64,000 nt of DNA from Acidobacteriota bacterium (GTDB lineage Bacteria; Acidobacteriota; Thermoanaerobaculia; UBA5066): NCBI GenBank assembly GCA_029781975.1, contig JAKOVQ010000015.1, positions 1-64,000 on the forward strand. Reading direction: 5' to 3'. This document shows positions 22,005-30,279 of the stretch, piece by piece; position 1 is the stretch's first letter; each line of letters begins with the position of its first letter. The notes under the pieces were generated by a model. The model searched no databases and had not been told where the DNA came from. It saw nothing but the letters and a program-made list of their open reading frames with translations. Position numbers and translations under genes: made by a program.

Positions 22005-22223
22005 ATGCCCGACGTCAAGACAGCCGACCCGGCGAGCCGCTACGGCCAGGTGGCCGACGCCTGGGGAAACCTGCTCCTCGCCCCCGGGGCGCTGGAGAAG
22101 GACGACCTCTTCCGCTTCCTGGGGGACCCCGCGGACGCCCCGACGTTCAAGGTCAAGCGGGTCCTCCCGTTCCCTCTCGACGCGGGCAAGCGGCTCGTCT
22201 ACTACGAGGCCCTGAACCGCTGA
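22005..22223 (+). CDS. small protein of unknown function downstream of pyrG
   Basis: 72 aa beginning MPDVKTADPASRYGQ and ending KRLVYYEALNR. A clear GGAGGA ribosome site lies 7 nt before the ATG, and the gene starts 26 nt after pyrG, so it is probably expressed with it. No membrane segment, signal peptide or known motif is visible. The sequence is of mixed charge with several aromatic residues and looks like a folded small domain. A function cannot be assigned. Confidence 0.6.
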   Translation: MPDVKTADPASRYGQVADAWGNLLLAPGALEKDDLFRFLGDPADAPTFKVKRVLPFPLDAGKRLVYYEALNR

Positions 22224-22295
22224 CGGGACGACGCCCCTTGCTCCTCCGCGCCCGCGCTTGACCGGGCGGCCGCGGGATGGAGTAATGCGCGTCCG

Positions 22296-23819
22296 ATGGA
22301 CGCCCGACAGCTCGTCCGCGACCTCCTCCAGGGGCGCGCCCAGGTGACGCCCGACCTGAAGGTCCACCTGACGGCCCGCGACGGGGCGAGCCTCGCCGAC
22401 AAGGCGCGGCAGGCCTACTGGTGGGTGGTGAACAACGCGGTCCTCTCCCCGTACTACGACGTCCGCTTCGGCGCGGCGAAGCGGGTGGGGGAAGGCCCCG
22501 GGGCGGTCGACCTCCCGCAGGAGTACAGCTACTGCTCGTACATCCTCCTCCCCCTCCTGACGCTCCTGGCGCGCCGCCGCGCCCTCCTCGTCGGGGCCCC
22601 GGGCCGGGGGAAGACGTCGATCGCCGTCCTGATGGGGCTCCTCGCCGGGCACTCGCCGGACGAGATGAAGCGGACCGTCCAGCACGGCCACCCGCAGCTC
22701 ACCGTCTCCGACCTCCTCGGGAGCCCGCTCCCCTCGGACCTCATCCGCGCCGAGAGCGCCGACGCCATCAAGGTGTCGTGGCGCTCGTGGATCGGGATGA
22801 GGGTGAAGGTGATCGACGAGTACAACCGGATCCCGACGAAGACGCAGTCGGCGCTCCTGTCGCTCCTCGCAGAGGGGTACGCGGAGATGTTCGACCAGTT
22901 CGTCTCCACCGGCGACTCGGCCTGGTTCCTCACCGCGAACGACGACCAGGGGGGCGGGACGTTCCAGGTGATCGAGGCGCTGAAGGACCGGATCGACGTC
23001 GTCGTCCGCTGCACGAGCTTCAACTCGCGCTTCCTCGACGCCCTCGTCGAGCGCGTGGAGTCGGGCCACGACCCTCAGGAGCTCGTCCCCGCCGACGTCG
23101 TCTTCACGCCCGAGGAGCTCGACCGGGCGGCGAAGGAGATCCGGCTCGTGGCGCTCCCCGACGACGTCCGCGACCGCCTCGGCTTCTTCCTCGGGCCGCT
23201 CGATTTCTGCCGGCAGGCGTCGGAGCTCTTCGAGCTCATGAGCAAGGACACGCTCCACCTCGGAGGGAAGAGGCTCGCGGCCGTCTGCAACGAGTCGTGC
23301 CCCCTCGACAAGGGGGTCCACCTCTGCACGCAGGTGGAGAGCGGCGTCTCGGTCCGGGCGATCCTGACCTCGATCCACTTCGCCAAGGCGCTGGCGTGGT
23401 TCCGCGGGGAGAGCGAGGTCTCGACCGACGACCTGAGGGAGCTCCTCCCCTGGATCCTCCACGACAAGCTCGTCCCGAACTCGCAGAGCCCGTTCTTCGA
23501 CCGCGAGGACCGCCAGCACCTCCTCTTCGACCGGGTCGCCTGGATCCGGCGGATGTTCGAGACCTCGCAGGCGCAGTTCGCCGCGCACGCCCCGATCCGC
23601 ACGGAGGTGCGGCGTCTGAGGGCCGTCCTCGAGAAGGGGCTCGACGGCGTCGGCGCCGACGAGGTGCGGCGGCGGATGAAGGAGGTCCTCCAGCAGATCG
23701 AGACCCTCGTGAAGAAGGCCGAGCTTTCGGGGCCGGTCTACGAGGACCTCGTCCTCCTGAAGTCGATCTACAGCCGCTACCAGAACTACCTGAACTGGCT
23801 GACTCACGCCAGGCCGTGA
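22296..23819 (+). CDS. MoxR-like AAA+ ATPase, first gene of the VWA/radical-SAM operon
   Basis: 507 aa, longer than a typical MoxR. About 90 N-terminal residues precede the AAA+ core. Walker A is VGAPGRGKTS (about 99-108), Walker B is VKVIDEYNR (about 170-177) and sensor 1 is WFLTANDDQGGGTF with EALKDRIDVVVRC. The C-terminal half is helical, with a Cys-bearing segment (VCNESCPLDKGVHLCTQVESG). MoxR ATPases remodel or load VWA-domain partners, and a VWA protein is encoded two genes downstream. There is no SD; a TAATGC box ends 7 nt before the ATG. The stop overlaps the next start (GTGA). It differs strongly from the MoxR at 6159-7121. Confidence 0.88.
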   Translation: MDARQLVRDLLQGRAQVTPDLKVHLTARDGASLADKARQAYWWVVNNAVLSPYYDVRFGAAKRVGEGPGAVDLPQEYSYCSYILLPLLTLLARRRALLVGAPGRGKTSIAVLMGLLAGHSPDEMKRTVQHGHPQLTVSDLLGSPLPSDLIRAESADAIKVSWRSWIGMRVKVIDEYNRIPTKTQSALLSLLAEGYAEMFDQFVSTGDSAWFLTANDDQGGGTFQVIEALKDRIDVVVRCTSFNSRFLDALVERVESGHDPQELVPADVVFTPEELDRAAKEIRLVALPDDVRDRLGFFLGPLDFCRQASELFELMSKDTLHLGGKRLAAVCNESCPLDKGVHLCTQVESGVSVRAILTSIHFAKALAWFRGESEVSTDDLRELLPWILHDKLVPNSQSPFFDREDRQHLLFDRVAWIRRMFETSQAQFAAHAPIRTEVRRLRAVLEKGLDGVGADEVRRRMKEVLQQIETLVKKAELSGPVYEDLVLLKSIYSRYQNYLNWLTHARP

Positions 23820-24667
23820 CGCTCCCCCAGAGGCTCCGCCAGCTCGAGGAGGCGGCCCCCCGCCTCTACGCCCGCTGGAGCCCGGCGGCGTGGCGGGCGG
23901 CGTGCGAGGGGCCCGCCCTGCGGCTCTGGGAGAGCCTTTCGGCGGCGGGCGACGACGGGGAAGGCTTCGACGACTTCCTCCTCCTCCTCCGGGAGGCGGT
24001 CGGCCTCCAGTACCTCGCCGCGACCGGCGCCGAGGAGCTGGCGGCCCCGTCCCTCGCCGCCCAGGGCCTCCTCGCGGCCGCGCTCGGAGACGCCGTCCCG
24101 CGCCTCCTCCCTGCGCTCCGCCCCGAGGAGAGGGCGCGGGCCCTCGCCGCCGTCTGGAACGTCGGGGAGCGGCTCCGTGCCCAGCCGGCCTGGATCGACC
24201 GCTTCCTCGCGGTCAGGCTCGCCGAGCTGACCGACCTCGGGGATCTCGCGCCGTTCCTCGAGAAGGCGCTCGCCGAGGGGCTCGACCCGGGCGAGCCGTC
24301 GCGCTGGAAGGGCCCCTTCGCCGCGCGCAGCCTCGACCCGTCGCGCGCGATCCGCTCCTTCCTCCCCGGCCCGATGCACCTCGCCGCCCCGGCCGTCGTC
24401 TGCGTCCACGACCGCCGGGCGACGACCCACGTCGGCGTCCTCCTCCGCCCCGGGCGGAACGGCGGATCGCTCCTCCTGGGAGCCACGCCGTGCCTCGGGG
24501 TCGGCGACGGGGCGGCCGGGGTCCCCGTCCCGGCGAGAGCGGCGCCCCAGGTGGTCGCGGCCGCGGGACTCTCCGAGGAGCAGGCGCGGATCGCCACGCG
24601 AGGCGGCTTCGCCCTCCTCTCCTCGCCCCTCTCGCAGCGGCTTTGGGCCGTGGAGGCCGCCGCGTGA
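23816..24667 (+). CDS. unknown protein of the MoxR-VWA operon
   Basis: 283 aa from a GTG at 23816 (GTGA overlap with the MoxR gene). The N-terminal ~190 residues are Leu/Ala/Arg-rich and predicted helical (LPQRLRQLEEAAPRLYARW, RALAAVWNVGERLRAQPAWIDRFLAVRL). The last ~90 are beta-rich (AAPAVVCVHDRRATTHVGVLLRPGRNGGSLLLGA, then GGFALLSSPLSQRLWAVEA). There is no signal peptide or membrane segment. I recognise no family. Co-translation between the MoxR and VWA genes suggests a third subunit or adaptor of that complex, comparable in position to the accessory proteins seen in other MoxR-VWA systems (inference). Confidence 0.75.
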   Translation: MTLPQRLRQLEEAAPRLYARWSPAAWRAACEGPALRLWESLSAAGDDGEGFDDFLLLLREAVGLQYLAATGAEELAAPSLAAQGLLAAALGDAVPRLLPALRPEERARALAAVWNVGERLRAQPAWIDRFLAVRLAELTDLGDLAPFLEKALAEGLDPGEPSRWKGPFAARSLDPSRAIRSFLPGPMHLAAPAVVCVHDRRATTHVGVLLRPGRNGGSLLLGATPCLGVGDGAAGVPVPARAAPQVVAAAGLSEEQARIATRGGFALLSSPLSQRLWAVEAAA

Positions 24668-26376
24668 AGAAGCCGGCGGCCGGCCCGTTCTCCGCCGGGA
24701 CGGTGAAGGCCGCCTGGGAGCGCGCCCTCTCGTTCTGGGGGCTCGCGATCCAGAAGGACGCCCCGAGGCTCGACCCGGGCGCCGAGGGGCTCGCCTTCAT
24801 CGACCTTTCGAGCCGCGAGCTGACCGTGAACACGAAGCGCCTCGCCGAGCTGAAGGCCGAAGGCTCCCTCCCCGCCGTCTTCGCCCACGAGCTGGGGCAC
24901 CACGTGAGGTACCCGCACTCCCTCTCCACGCAGGCGCGGCTCGAGCTCCTCGAGAAGGAGATCCTCCCGTTCCGGAGCTACTCGCTCCTCAACCTCTTCA
25001 CCGACTACCTGATCAACACCGAGCTGGCGCGCGAGAAGGACTTCCTCGCCCAGATGGCGGCCGTCTATCGCGGGACGCCGGCCCCGGCGGAGGCGATGGA
25101 GCAGGACCCCGCGTTCTGGTTCTACCTGACCTGCTTCGAGGAGGCGTGGGGCCTCGAGCCGCGCACGCTCACGCGCGAGGCGGGCGAGGCGCTGGAGAGG
25201 AGGTTCCCCGGCGCGCGGGCCGAGGCGCAGCTCCTGGCGGAGGAGGTCCCGAACCTCGCCCCGAACCTCTTCACCCAGTTCCTCTACTTCGCCAGCGTCG
25301 TCTCGCGCTACCAGGTCGTCGACCCGGAGAAGGACGGTCCCGGCGACGGGAAGAGCCTGAACCCGGGCCACGGCGACTACAGCAAGCCGTCGGCGGGCGA
25401 CTACGCCGACGCCCTCGAGCGGACCGCCGCCGAGTCGGAGGCGATCCGGAAGGCGATCGAGAAGGGGTGGCTGAAGCCCGAGCGGATCGGCGACACCGAG
25501 GCGAGCCGGCAGCAGCGCGCCGCGGGGCTCCCGGGGGTCCTCGCCGGCGAGCCGAGGAAGCTGGCCGAGGCGATGGCGATCCGCTACCGGCGGCTCGCCG
25601 AGCGCCACCTCGTCCCGCCGCCGAGGGAGCGGCGGGCCGGCGACCCGCTCGTCCCCTCGACCCTCTCGGAGTGGGACCCGAGCGACTCGCCGCGGGAGAT
25701 CGACTGGACCGCCTCGATCCTCGCGCTCGGCCCGGACCTGGCCGCGGCCGCGCCCCTCCGCCGCGACCTCCTTCCCGACGACGGCGGCGAGGCGGTCGTG
25801 GAGCGCCCCGTGAGGCTCGAGCTCTACCTCGACGTCAGCGGCTCGATGCCCGACCCGAAGGCGGCGCTCAACCCGATGACGCTCGGGGCGCAGGTCCTGG
25901 CGACGTCCGCGATCCGCGGAGGGGGACAGGTCCGCGCGCTGATCTACTCGACGAACAACGTGAGGCACTGGGCGTGGACCCGGAACGAGATGGAGGTCTC
26001 GCGCTTCCTCATGACCTACATCGGCGGCGGGACCGACTTCCCCTTCGACGTCCTCTCGGCGTCGGTCCGCGAGTGCGGACCCCGCCAGCCGATCCGCTGC
26101 GTCCTGACGGACAGCGACTTCTCGTACAACCTCAAGGCGCGCGAGAGCCACGGCGCGAGCGCCCGGGAGGCCGCCTCGAAGGGGACGTTCGTCGCCCTCC
26201 TGAACGGGAGCCGCGGCGAGGAAGCGTGGGTGAAGGAGATCGGGGCGACGGGGATCGTCACCGTCCCGGTGGCGACGATGGCGGAGTTCCCGGCGGCCGC
26301 GGCGGCGCTGGGAGAGAAGCTCTTCGGGACGAAGGCGGCACCCTCGCCGCGGACCGGGGGGAGGCGGAAGCCGTGA
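24664..26376 (+). CDS. HExxH metallopeptidase-like plus VWA-domain protein (DUF2201-like)
   Basis: 570 aa from a GTG at 24664 (GTGA overlap). Residues 75-79 are HELGH in PAVFAHELGHHVRYPHS, a zincin-type HExxH motif. Residues 390-394 are DVSGS in LELYLDVSGSMPDP, the MIDAS motif of a VWA domain, with the later VLTDSDFSYN strand. The combination of an N-terminal putative metallopeptidase and a C-terminal VWA matches the DUF2201/COG3864 type (predicted metal-dependent peptidase partnered with MoxR). The second half of the N-terminal domain contains KDGPGDGKSLNPGHGDYSKP, a flexible linker. It is likely cytoplasmic. Peptidase activity is inferred from the motif only. Confidence 0.85.
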   Translation: MKKPAAGPFSAGTVKAAWERALSFWGLAIQKDAPRLDPGAEGLAFIDLSSRELTVNTKRLAELKAEGSLPAVFAHELGHHVRYPHSLSTQARLELLEKEILPFRSYSLLNLFTDYLINTELAREKDFLAQMAAVYRGTPAPAEAMEQDPAFWFYLTCFEEAWGLEPRTLTREAGEALERRFPGARAEAQLLAEEVPNLAPNLFTQFLYFASVVSRYQVVDPEKDGPGDGKSLNPGHGDYSKPSAGDYADALERTAAESEAIRKAIEKGWLKPERIGDTEASRQQRAAGLPGVLAGEPRKLAEAMAIRYRRLAERHLVPPPRERRAGDPLVPSTLSEWDPSDSPREIDWTASILALGPDLAAAAPLRRDLLPDDGGEAVVERPVRLELYLDVSGSMPDPKAALNPMTLGAQVLATSAIRGGGQVRALIYSTNNVRHWAWTRNEMEVSRFLMTYIGGGTDFPFDVLSASVRECGPRQPIRCVLTDSDFSYNLKARESHGASAREAASKGTFVALLNGSRGEEAWVKEIGATGIVTVPVATMAEFPAAAAALGEKLFGTKAAPSPRTGGRRKP

Positions 26377-26972
26377 CGGCGCCCCGCGCCGGAGCCGTCG
26401 CCTTTCGCCTCGAGCGGCTCACCTCCGAGATCCGTCTCGCCGCGCTCGACCTCGGCGAGACCGAGCCCGCCCTCGCCGCCGCGCGGCTGATGGACGGCCT
26501 GCGCGACGCGGGGCTCCCCGTCCCCCCGCTCCCGGCGTGGGCCGAGGCGGCCCGCGAGCTCGACCGCGACGCGTGGCAGCGCGTGGAGGTCCTGACGCAC
26601 CTTCTCCGCCACGGGGAGCTGGGACCGCTCGTCGCGCGGGCCCTCGCGCGCGACCCGGCCCGCGCCTGGAGCGTGGTTCCGGCCTTCGCCACGCGCGAGG
26701 CGCGGCTCCTCACCGTCGAGCTCCTCCTGAAGAGCCCGTTCCGCGTCGAGGAGCTGGCGCGCAAGTGGGTCCACGCCCTCGGCGGGACGATCGAGGGGGA
26801 GAGACCCGACGAGAGCCGCCGCCGGATGGAGCGGCTCGACTTCGGCGGGGTCCTGAAAAGCCTCGAGGAGGCGGGGAGGGACCGGGAGGAGCGGATGAGG
26901 AGGCTGCAGGAGATCGAGGCGAAGCGGCTGAAGGAGCAGCAGGAGGCGTACGCGAGGCAGTCGAGGGAGTGA
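26373..26972 (+). CDS. unknown helical protein of the MoxR-VWA operon
   Basis: 199 aa from a GTG at 26373 (GTGA overlap). It is entirely predicted alpha-helical, with HEAT-like pairs in the middle (VLTHLLRHGELGPLVARALARDP, LLTVELLLKSPFRVEELARKW) and a C-terminal charged coiled coil (LKSLEEAGRDREERMRRLQEIEAKRLKEQQEAY-type run from about residue 160). There is no export signal. Unknown family; the shape suggests a scaffold or adaptor. The next gene's ATG overlaps its stop by one base (TGATG). Confidence 0.7.
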   Translation: MTAPRAGAVAFRLERLTSEIRLAALDLGETEPALAAARLMDGLRDAGLPVPPLPAWAEAARELDRDAWQRVEVLTHLLRHGELGPLVARALARDPARAWSVVPAFATREARLLTVELLLKSPFRVEELARKWVHALGGTIEGERPDESRRRMERLDFGGVLKSLEEAGRDREERMRRLQEIEAKRLKEQQEAYARQSRE

Positions 26973-27742
26973 TGCGCGAGACCCCCGCCCAGCACCGTGC
27001 GCGGACCGGCGCCTGGCCCCCCGCGTCGGACGTCTCGGTCGCCGGGCCCGTCCTCGGCTCGGTCGCGGGCTCGGTCGCCAGCCCGGCCCCGAGGCCGCCG
27101 CTGGCCGACGAGCCGTGTCCCACGCTCTACCGCGACGTCGGCCCCCAGGCGCTCTCGGCCTTTCTCGACGGGACGCTGGCCCGCCTCTCCGGCCCGGACG
27201 CTCCCTGCCTCTTCCTGCGCGACGCCACCCTTCCGCCCTACGGCGCCTCCGCGCCGCAGTTCGGCCTCCTCGTCCTCCTCCAGCCGCTCTCCCTCGGCCC
27301 GTGGCTCTCGGGGCAGGAGGGGATCTGGGTCGCGGAAAGGGATCGGATGCCGGCGGCCGGGACCCTCGCGGCCGTCCCCGGCGACGAGCCGCTTGCGGCG
27401 CTCGACACGCGCCTCGTCGACGTCCCCGACGCCGCGGGCCTCCGGGAGACGCTGGGGGGCGCGCGCTACGACGAGCGGCTGGCCGCGATGCGGGAGGCTC
27501 TCCGCGCCTACCTCGAGGACTGGCGCTCGGTCGAGCGCGCGTCGCGCCCGCTCCGCGCCGTCCTCGACGGGACGAGCACGCCGCGCCGCCGGGAGCTCCT
27601 CGCCGCGATGGACGTCGAGGGGGTGACCGAGAAGGACCTCCGCGCCCCCTGGTTCCACCTCTCCCCCGCCCGGCGCGACGCCGTCCGCCCCCTCCTCTCG
27701 TCCCTCGCGGCGCGGATCGCGCCGCAGCGCGAGGACGCGTGA
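26972..27742 (+). CDS. unknown protein of the MoxR-VWA operon
   Basis: 256 aa from the ATG at 26972 (TGATG junction). After a low-complexity N-terminus (SVAGPVLGSVAGSVASPAP) there is a globular domain with CLFLRDATLPPYGASAPQFGLLVLLQPLSLGPWLSG and a helical C-terminal half (LRAYLEDWRSVERASRPLRAVLDG, then LLAAMDVEGVTEKDLRAPWFHLSP). No signal peptide is seen and I recognise no known family. It is expressed in the same coupled set; its TGA overlaps the GTG of the aminotransferase-fold gene. Confidence 0.68.
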   Translation: MRETPAQHRARTGAWPPASDVSVAGPVLGSVAGSVASPAPRPPLADEPCPTLYRDVGPQALSAFLDGTLARLSGPDAPCLFLRDATLPPYGASAPQFGLLVLLQPLSLGPWLSGQEGIWVAERDRMPAAGTLAAVPGDEPLAALDTRLVDVPDAAGLRETLGGARYDERLAAMREALRAYLEDWRSVERASRPLRAVLDGTSTPRRRELLAAMDVEGVTEKDLRAPWFHLSPARRDAVRPLLSSLAARIAPQREDA

Positions 27743-28911
27743 AGACCGCCCGGCGGAGGCTCCGCCTCCCGGCGACCGGGCACGTGGACGTCGCCGGCTT
27801 CCCCCAGTTCCTCGGGCGTCACCTCGGACCCTCGCGAGGCAACCTGAAGCTCCTCGCCAGGGAGCTGGGAGTTCTGTTCGACGCCCCCCACATGACCCTC
27901 GTCAACTCGGGCTCCTCCGCGAACTTCGCCGCGGCCCTCGCGCTGGCGTCGCGGGCCGGGAAGAGGCGCCACGCCGTCGCCGCCGGCTTCACGTTCCCCA
28001 CCACTCTCTCGGCGCTCCTCCTCGCCGGCTTCTCCGTGACGCTCGCCGACACCGAGGAGGGGGGCTTCGGGATCGACCCGGCGGCGCTCGAGCGGGCCCT
28101 CCGCCCCGACACCGGCGTCGTCTGCGTCACCCACTTCCTCGGCTTCCCGGCCCGGATCGACGAGGTGGCGTCGGTCGCGGCCTCCCGCGGCCTCCTCGTC
28201 CTCCAGGACGGCTGCGAGACGATGGGGCTCCGGGCGGCCGGCCGGCCGGTCCACGCGCGCGGGACGCTGACGACCTGGAGCTTCTACCACCCGCACCACC
28301 TCCCGGCCTACGGCGGCGGCGCGGTCCTCTCGCCCGACGCCGGCTGGCGGCGGCTCGTCGAGTCGATCGTCCACTGGGGGCGCTCGTGCACCTGCCACGC
28401 CGAGGGCCTTCCGTGCGAGGTCCCCGACGGCCCCGCGCACGCCTTCACCTACGAGCGGCGCGGGCTCAACGTCGAGATGTCCGAGCTGAACGCCTGTTTC
28501 GCCCGCTGGCAGCTCGAGACGTGGCGCGAGCAGGAGGCGCGGCGGAACGCCAACTACGCTCTCCTCGCCGGCGCTCTCGCCGACCTCGCCGACCTCGGAA
28601 CGGTCACGACGTGGCCGGCGCCGCACGGCTCCGGCTCCCCCTTCGCCTTCCCCGTCTCCCTCGCAGGGCGCGACGCGGCGCACGCCGCAGCGGAGGTCGC
28701 CGCGCGGCTCCGGCACCGCGGCGTCGAGGCGCGGACGCTCATGGGGGGCGCGGCCGCCGACCAGCCCGCCTTCCGCGACCTGCCGCACGACGGCCTCGCC
28801 CGCTGCCGCGCCCTGGCCGCCTCCTCGTTCCTCGTCGGGATCCACCAGACGCTCCCCGCGGCCGACGTGAGGGAGGTGGGGACCATCCTCCGCGAGGAGC
28901 TGACGGCGTGA
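27739..28911 (+). CDS. DegT-fold PMP/[2Fe-2S] enzyme resembling E1 sugar 3-dehydrase (RfbH/DdhC type)
   Basis: 390 aa from a GTG at 27739 (GTGA overlap). It has the aspartate-aminotransferase-like fold of DegT/DnrJ/EryC1 proteins: LVNSGSSANFAAALAL, AAGFTFPTTLSALLLAG, LQDGCETMG and RRGLNVEMSELNACFARWQLE. The cofactor lysine position in WSFYHPHHLPAYGGG is histidine (186/187), as in ColD and in E1 (CDP-6-deoxy-hexulose-3-dehydrase). Cys159, 217, 219 and 226 give C-x57-C-x1-C-x6-C, nearly the C-x57-C-x1-C-x7-C iron-sulfur signature of E1. It is therefore probably a PMP-dependent dehydrase with a [2Fe-2S] cluster, not an aminotransferase. It is shorter than typical RfbH (about 435 aa), and its substrate and the reason for its place beside MoxR/VWA genes are unknown. 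Confidence 0.85.
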   Translation: MKTARRRLRLPATGHVDVAGFPQFLGRHLGPSRGNLKLLARELGVLFDAPHMTLVNSGSSANFAAALALASRAGKRRHAVAAGFTFPTTLSALLLAGFSVTLADTEEGGFGIDPAALERALRPDTGVVCVTHFLGFPARIDEVASVAASRGLLVLQDGCETMGLRAAGRPVHARGTLTTWSFYHPHHLPAYGGGAVLSPDAGWRRLVESIVHWGRSCTCHAEGLPCEVPDGPAHAFTYERRGLNVEMSELNACFARWQLETWREQEARRNANYALLAGALADLADLGTVTTWPAPHGSGSPFAFPVSLAGRDAAHAAAEVAARLRHRGVEARTLMGGAAADQPAFRDLPHDGLARCRALAASSFLVGIHQTLPAADVREVGTILREELTA

Positions 28912-30278
28912 CTCCCGGCGCCCTCTTCGCGCGCGGGATGGCGAATCCCCTCCGCGCGAGCGTCATGTACCCGCCGGACCGGAGCCTCTTCGCCCCGTTC
29001 CGCGCCGCCGCCACGCCCGGGAGCGTCGCCGCTTCGCTCGCGGCCGCCCGGTCGCCGATCGGCCTCTACGTCCACGTCCCCTTCTGCGAGACCCGCTGCA
29101 CCTACTGCGACTACGCCACCGTCCCGCTGGCCGGGCACGACGCGGCGGCGCGCGACGCCTACGTGGAGGGGGTCGTCGCCGAGCTCGCGTCCGTCGCGGA
29201 GGCGCTCCCTCCCGGCACCCGCGTCGCCGGGCTCGACGTGGGGGGCGGGACGCCGGGGGTCCTCTCGGCCCGGCAGCTCGAGAGGATCCTCGGCGCCGTC
29301 GCCTCCCGCTTCTCGCTCGCGGAGGGCTTCGAGGTCTCCACCGAGACGACGCCGACGCAGGCGGCGGCCGACCCCGCGAAGTGGCGCGAGGTCGCACGCG
29401 TCGGAGTCACGCGCGTCAGCATGGGACTCCAGACCGCCGAGCCCGGCCTCCTCCGCCGCGTCGGCCGCGCGCCGCACGGCGGCGACCGGCCGGCCCGGGG
29501 AATGGAAGCGCTCCGAGGCGCCGGCTTCTCCCTCGTCAACGTCGACCTGATGTTCGCCCTCCCCGGCCTCACCCTTCCCGCGTGGGAGGCGACGCTCGAG
29601 GCCGCGGTGGCGCTGGCGCCCGACGTCGTTACCGCCTACGACACCGTCTACAAGAACCGCCGGATCGCGGAGGAGGCGTCGCGCGGGGCCGGGGCCCCTT
29701 CCCCCGAGGACTTCGGCGCGCAGTACGACCGGGCCTTCGGGCTCCTCACCGGCGCCGGCTTCGCCTCCCGCTACGGCTCCGTCAACTTCTCGCGGGCCCC
29801 CGGCCGCCTCGGGACGAGCCGGTACCTCGAAGGGCGGCTCCGCGACGGGCTCGACTACGTCGGCGTCGGCCTCTACGCCTCCTCGCTCGTCGGGACGTCG
29901 TGGCGGTTCGGCCTCGCGCGGATCGACGCGTGGCTCGCGGCGGCGCGGAGCGGGCGGCTGGCGGCGGAGGACCTCTACCGTCTCCCCCCGCGGCACGTCG
30001 AGGCCAAGTTCCTCCTCCTCGCCCTCACCTACGGCGTCCTCGACGCGGCCCGCTTCCGCGCGCGCTTCGGCCGGACGCTCGAGGAGGCGCTCGGAGAACG
30101 CCTGCTTTTCCTCCTGGAGGGCGGCTTCCTTCGCCCCGCGCCGGACGGCTTCGAGCTCGTCCCGGGGCGCTTCCGCGACCTCCCCGGGATCCGCGCGGCC
30201 CTCTTCCCCGACGACGCGACACCCCTCCTCGACCTCCCCGTCGTCTCCCCGCTTCGCGCCGTCGCGCTTGGGGCCTGA
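28908..30278 (+). CDS. HemW-like radical SAM protein
   Basis: 456 aa from a GTG at 28908 (GTGA overlap). The radical SAM CxxxCxxC is Cys60, 64 and 67 in YVHVPFCETRCTYCDYATV, the HemN/HemW pattern. LDVGGGTPGVL (SAM-binding), EVSTETTPTQAA, VSMGLQTAEPGLLRRVGRAP and VDLMFALPGLTLPAWEATL follow the HemW order with many substitutions. A C-terminal helical domain matches the HemN C-domain position. It probably reduces SAM with a [4Fe-4S] cluster. A role as heme chaperone or coproporphyrinogen oxidase is doubtful given the divergence and the non-heme neighbourhood; pairing with the E1-like enzyme upstream is suggestive. Confidence 0.88.
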   Translation: MTPGALFARGMANPLRASVMYPPDRSLFAPFRAAATPGSVAASLAAARSPIGLYVHVPFCETRCTYCDYATVPLAGHDAAARDAYVEGVVAELASVAEALPPGTRVAGLDVGGGTPGVLSARQLERILGAVASRFSLAEGFEVSTETTPTQAAADPAKWREVARVGVTRVSMGLQTAEPGLLRRVGRAPHGGDRPARGMEALRGAGFSLVNVDLMFALPGLTLPAWEATLEAAVALAPDVVTAYDTVYKNRRIAEEASRGAGAPSPEDFGAQYDRAFGLLTGAGFASRYGSVNFSRAPGRLGTSRYLEGRLRDGLDYVGVGLYASSLVGTSWRFGLARIDAWLAAARSGRLAAEDLYRLPPRHVEAKFLLLALTYGVLDAARFRARFGRTLEEALGERLLFLLEGGFLRPAPDGFELVPGRFRDLPGIRAALFPDDATPLLDLPVVSPLRAVALGA

Positions 30279-30279
30279 C

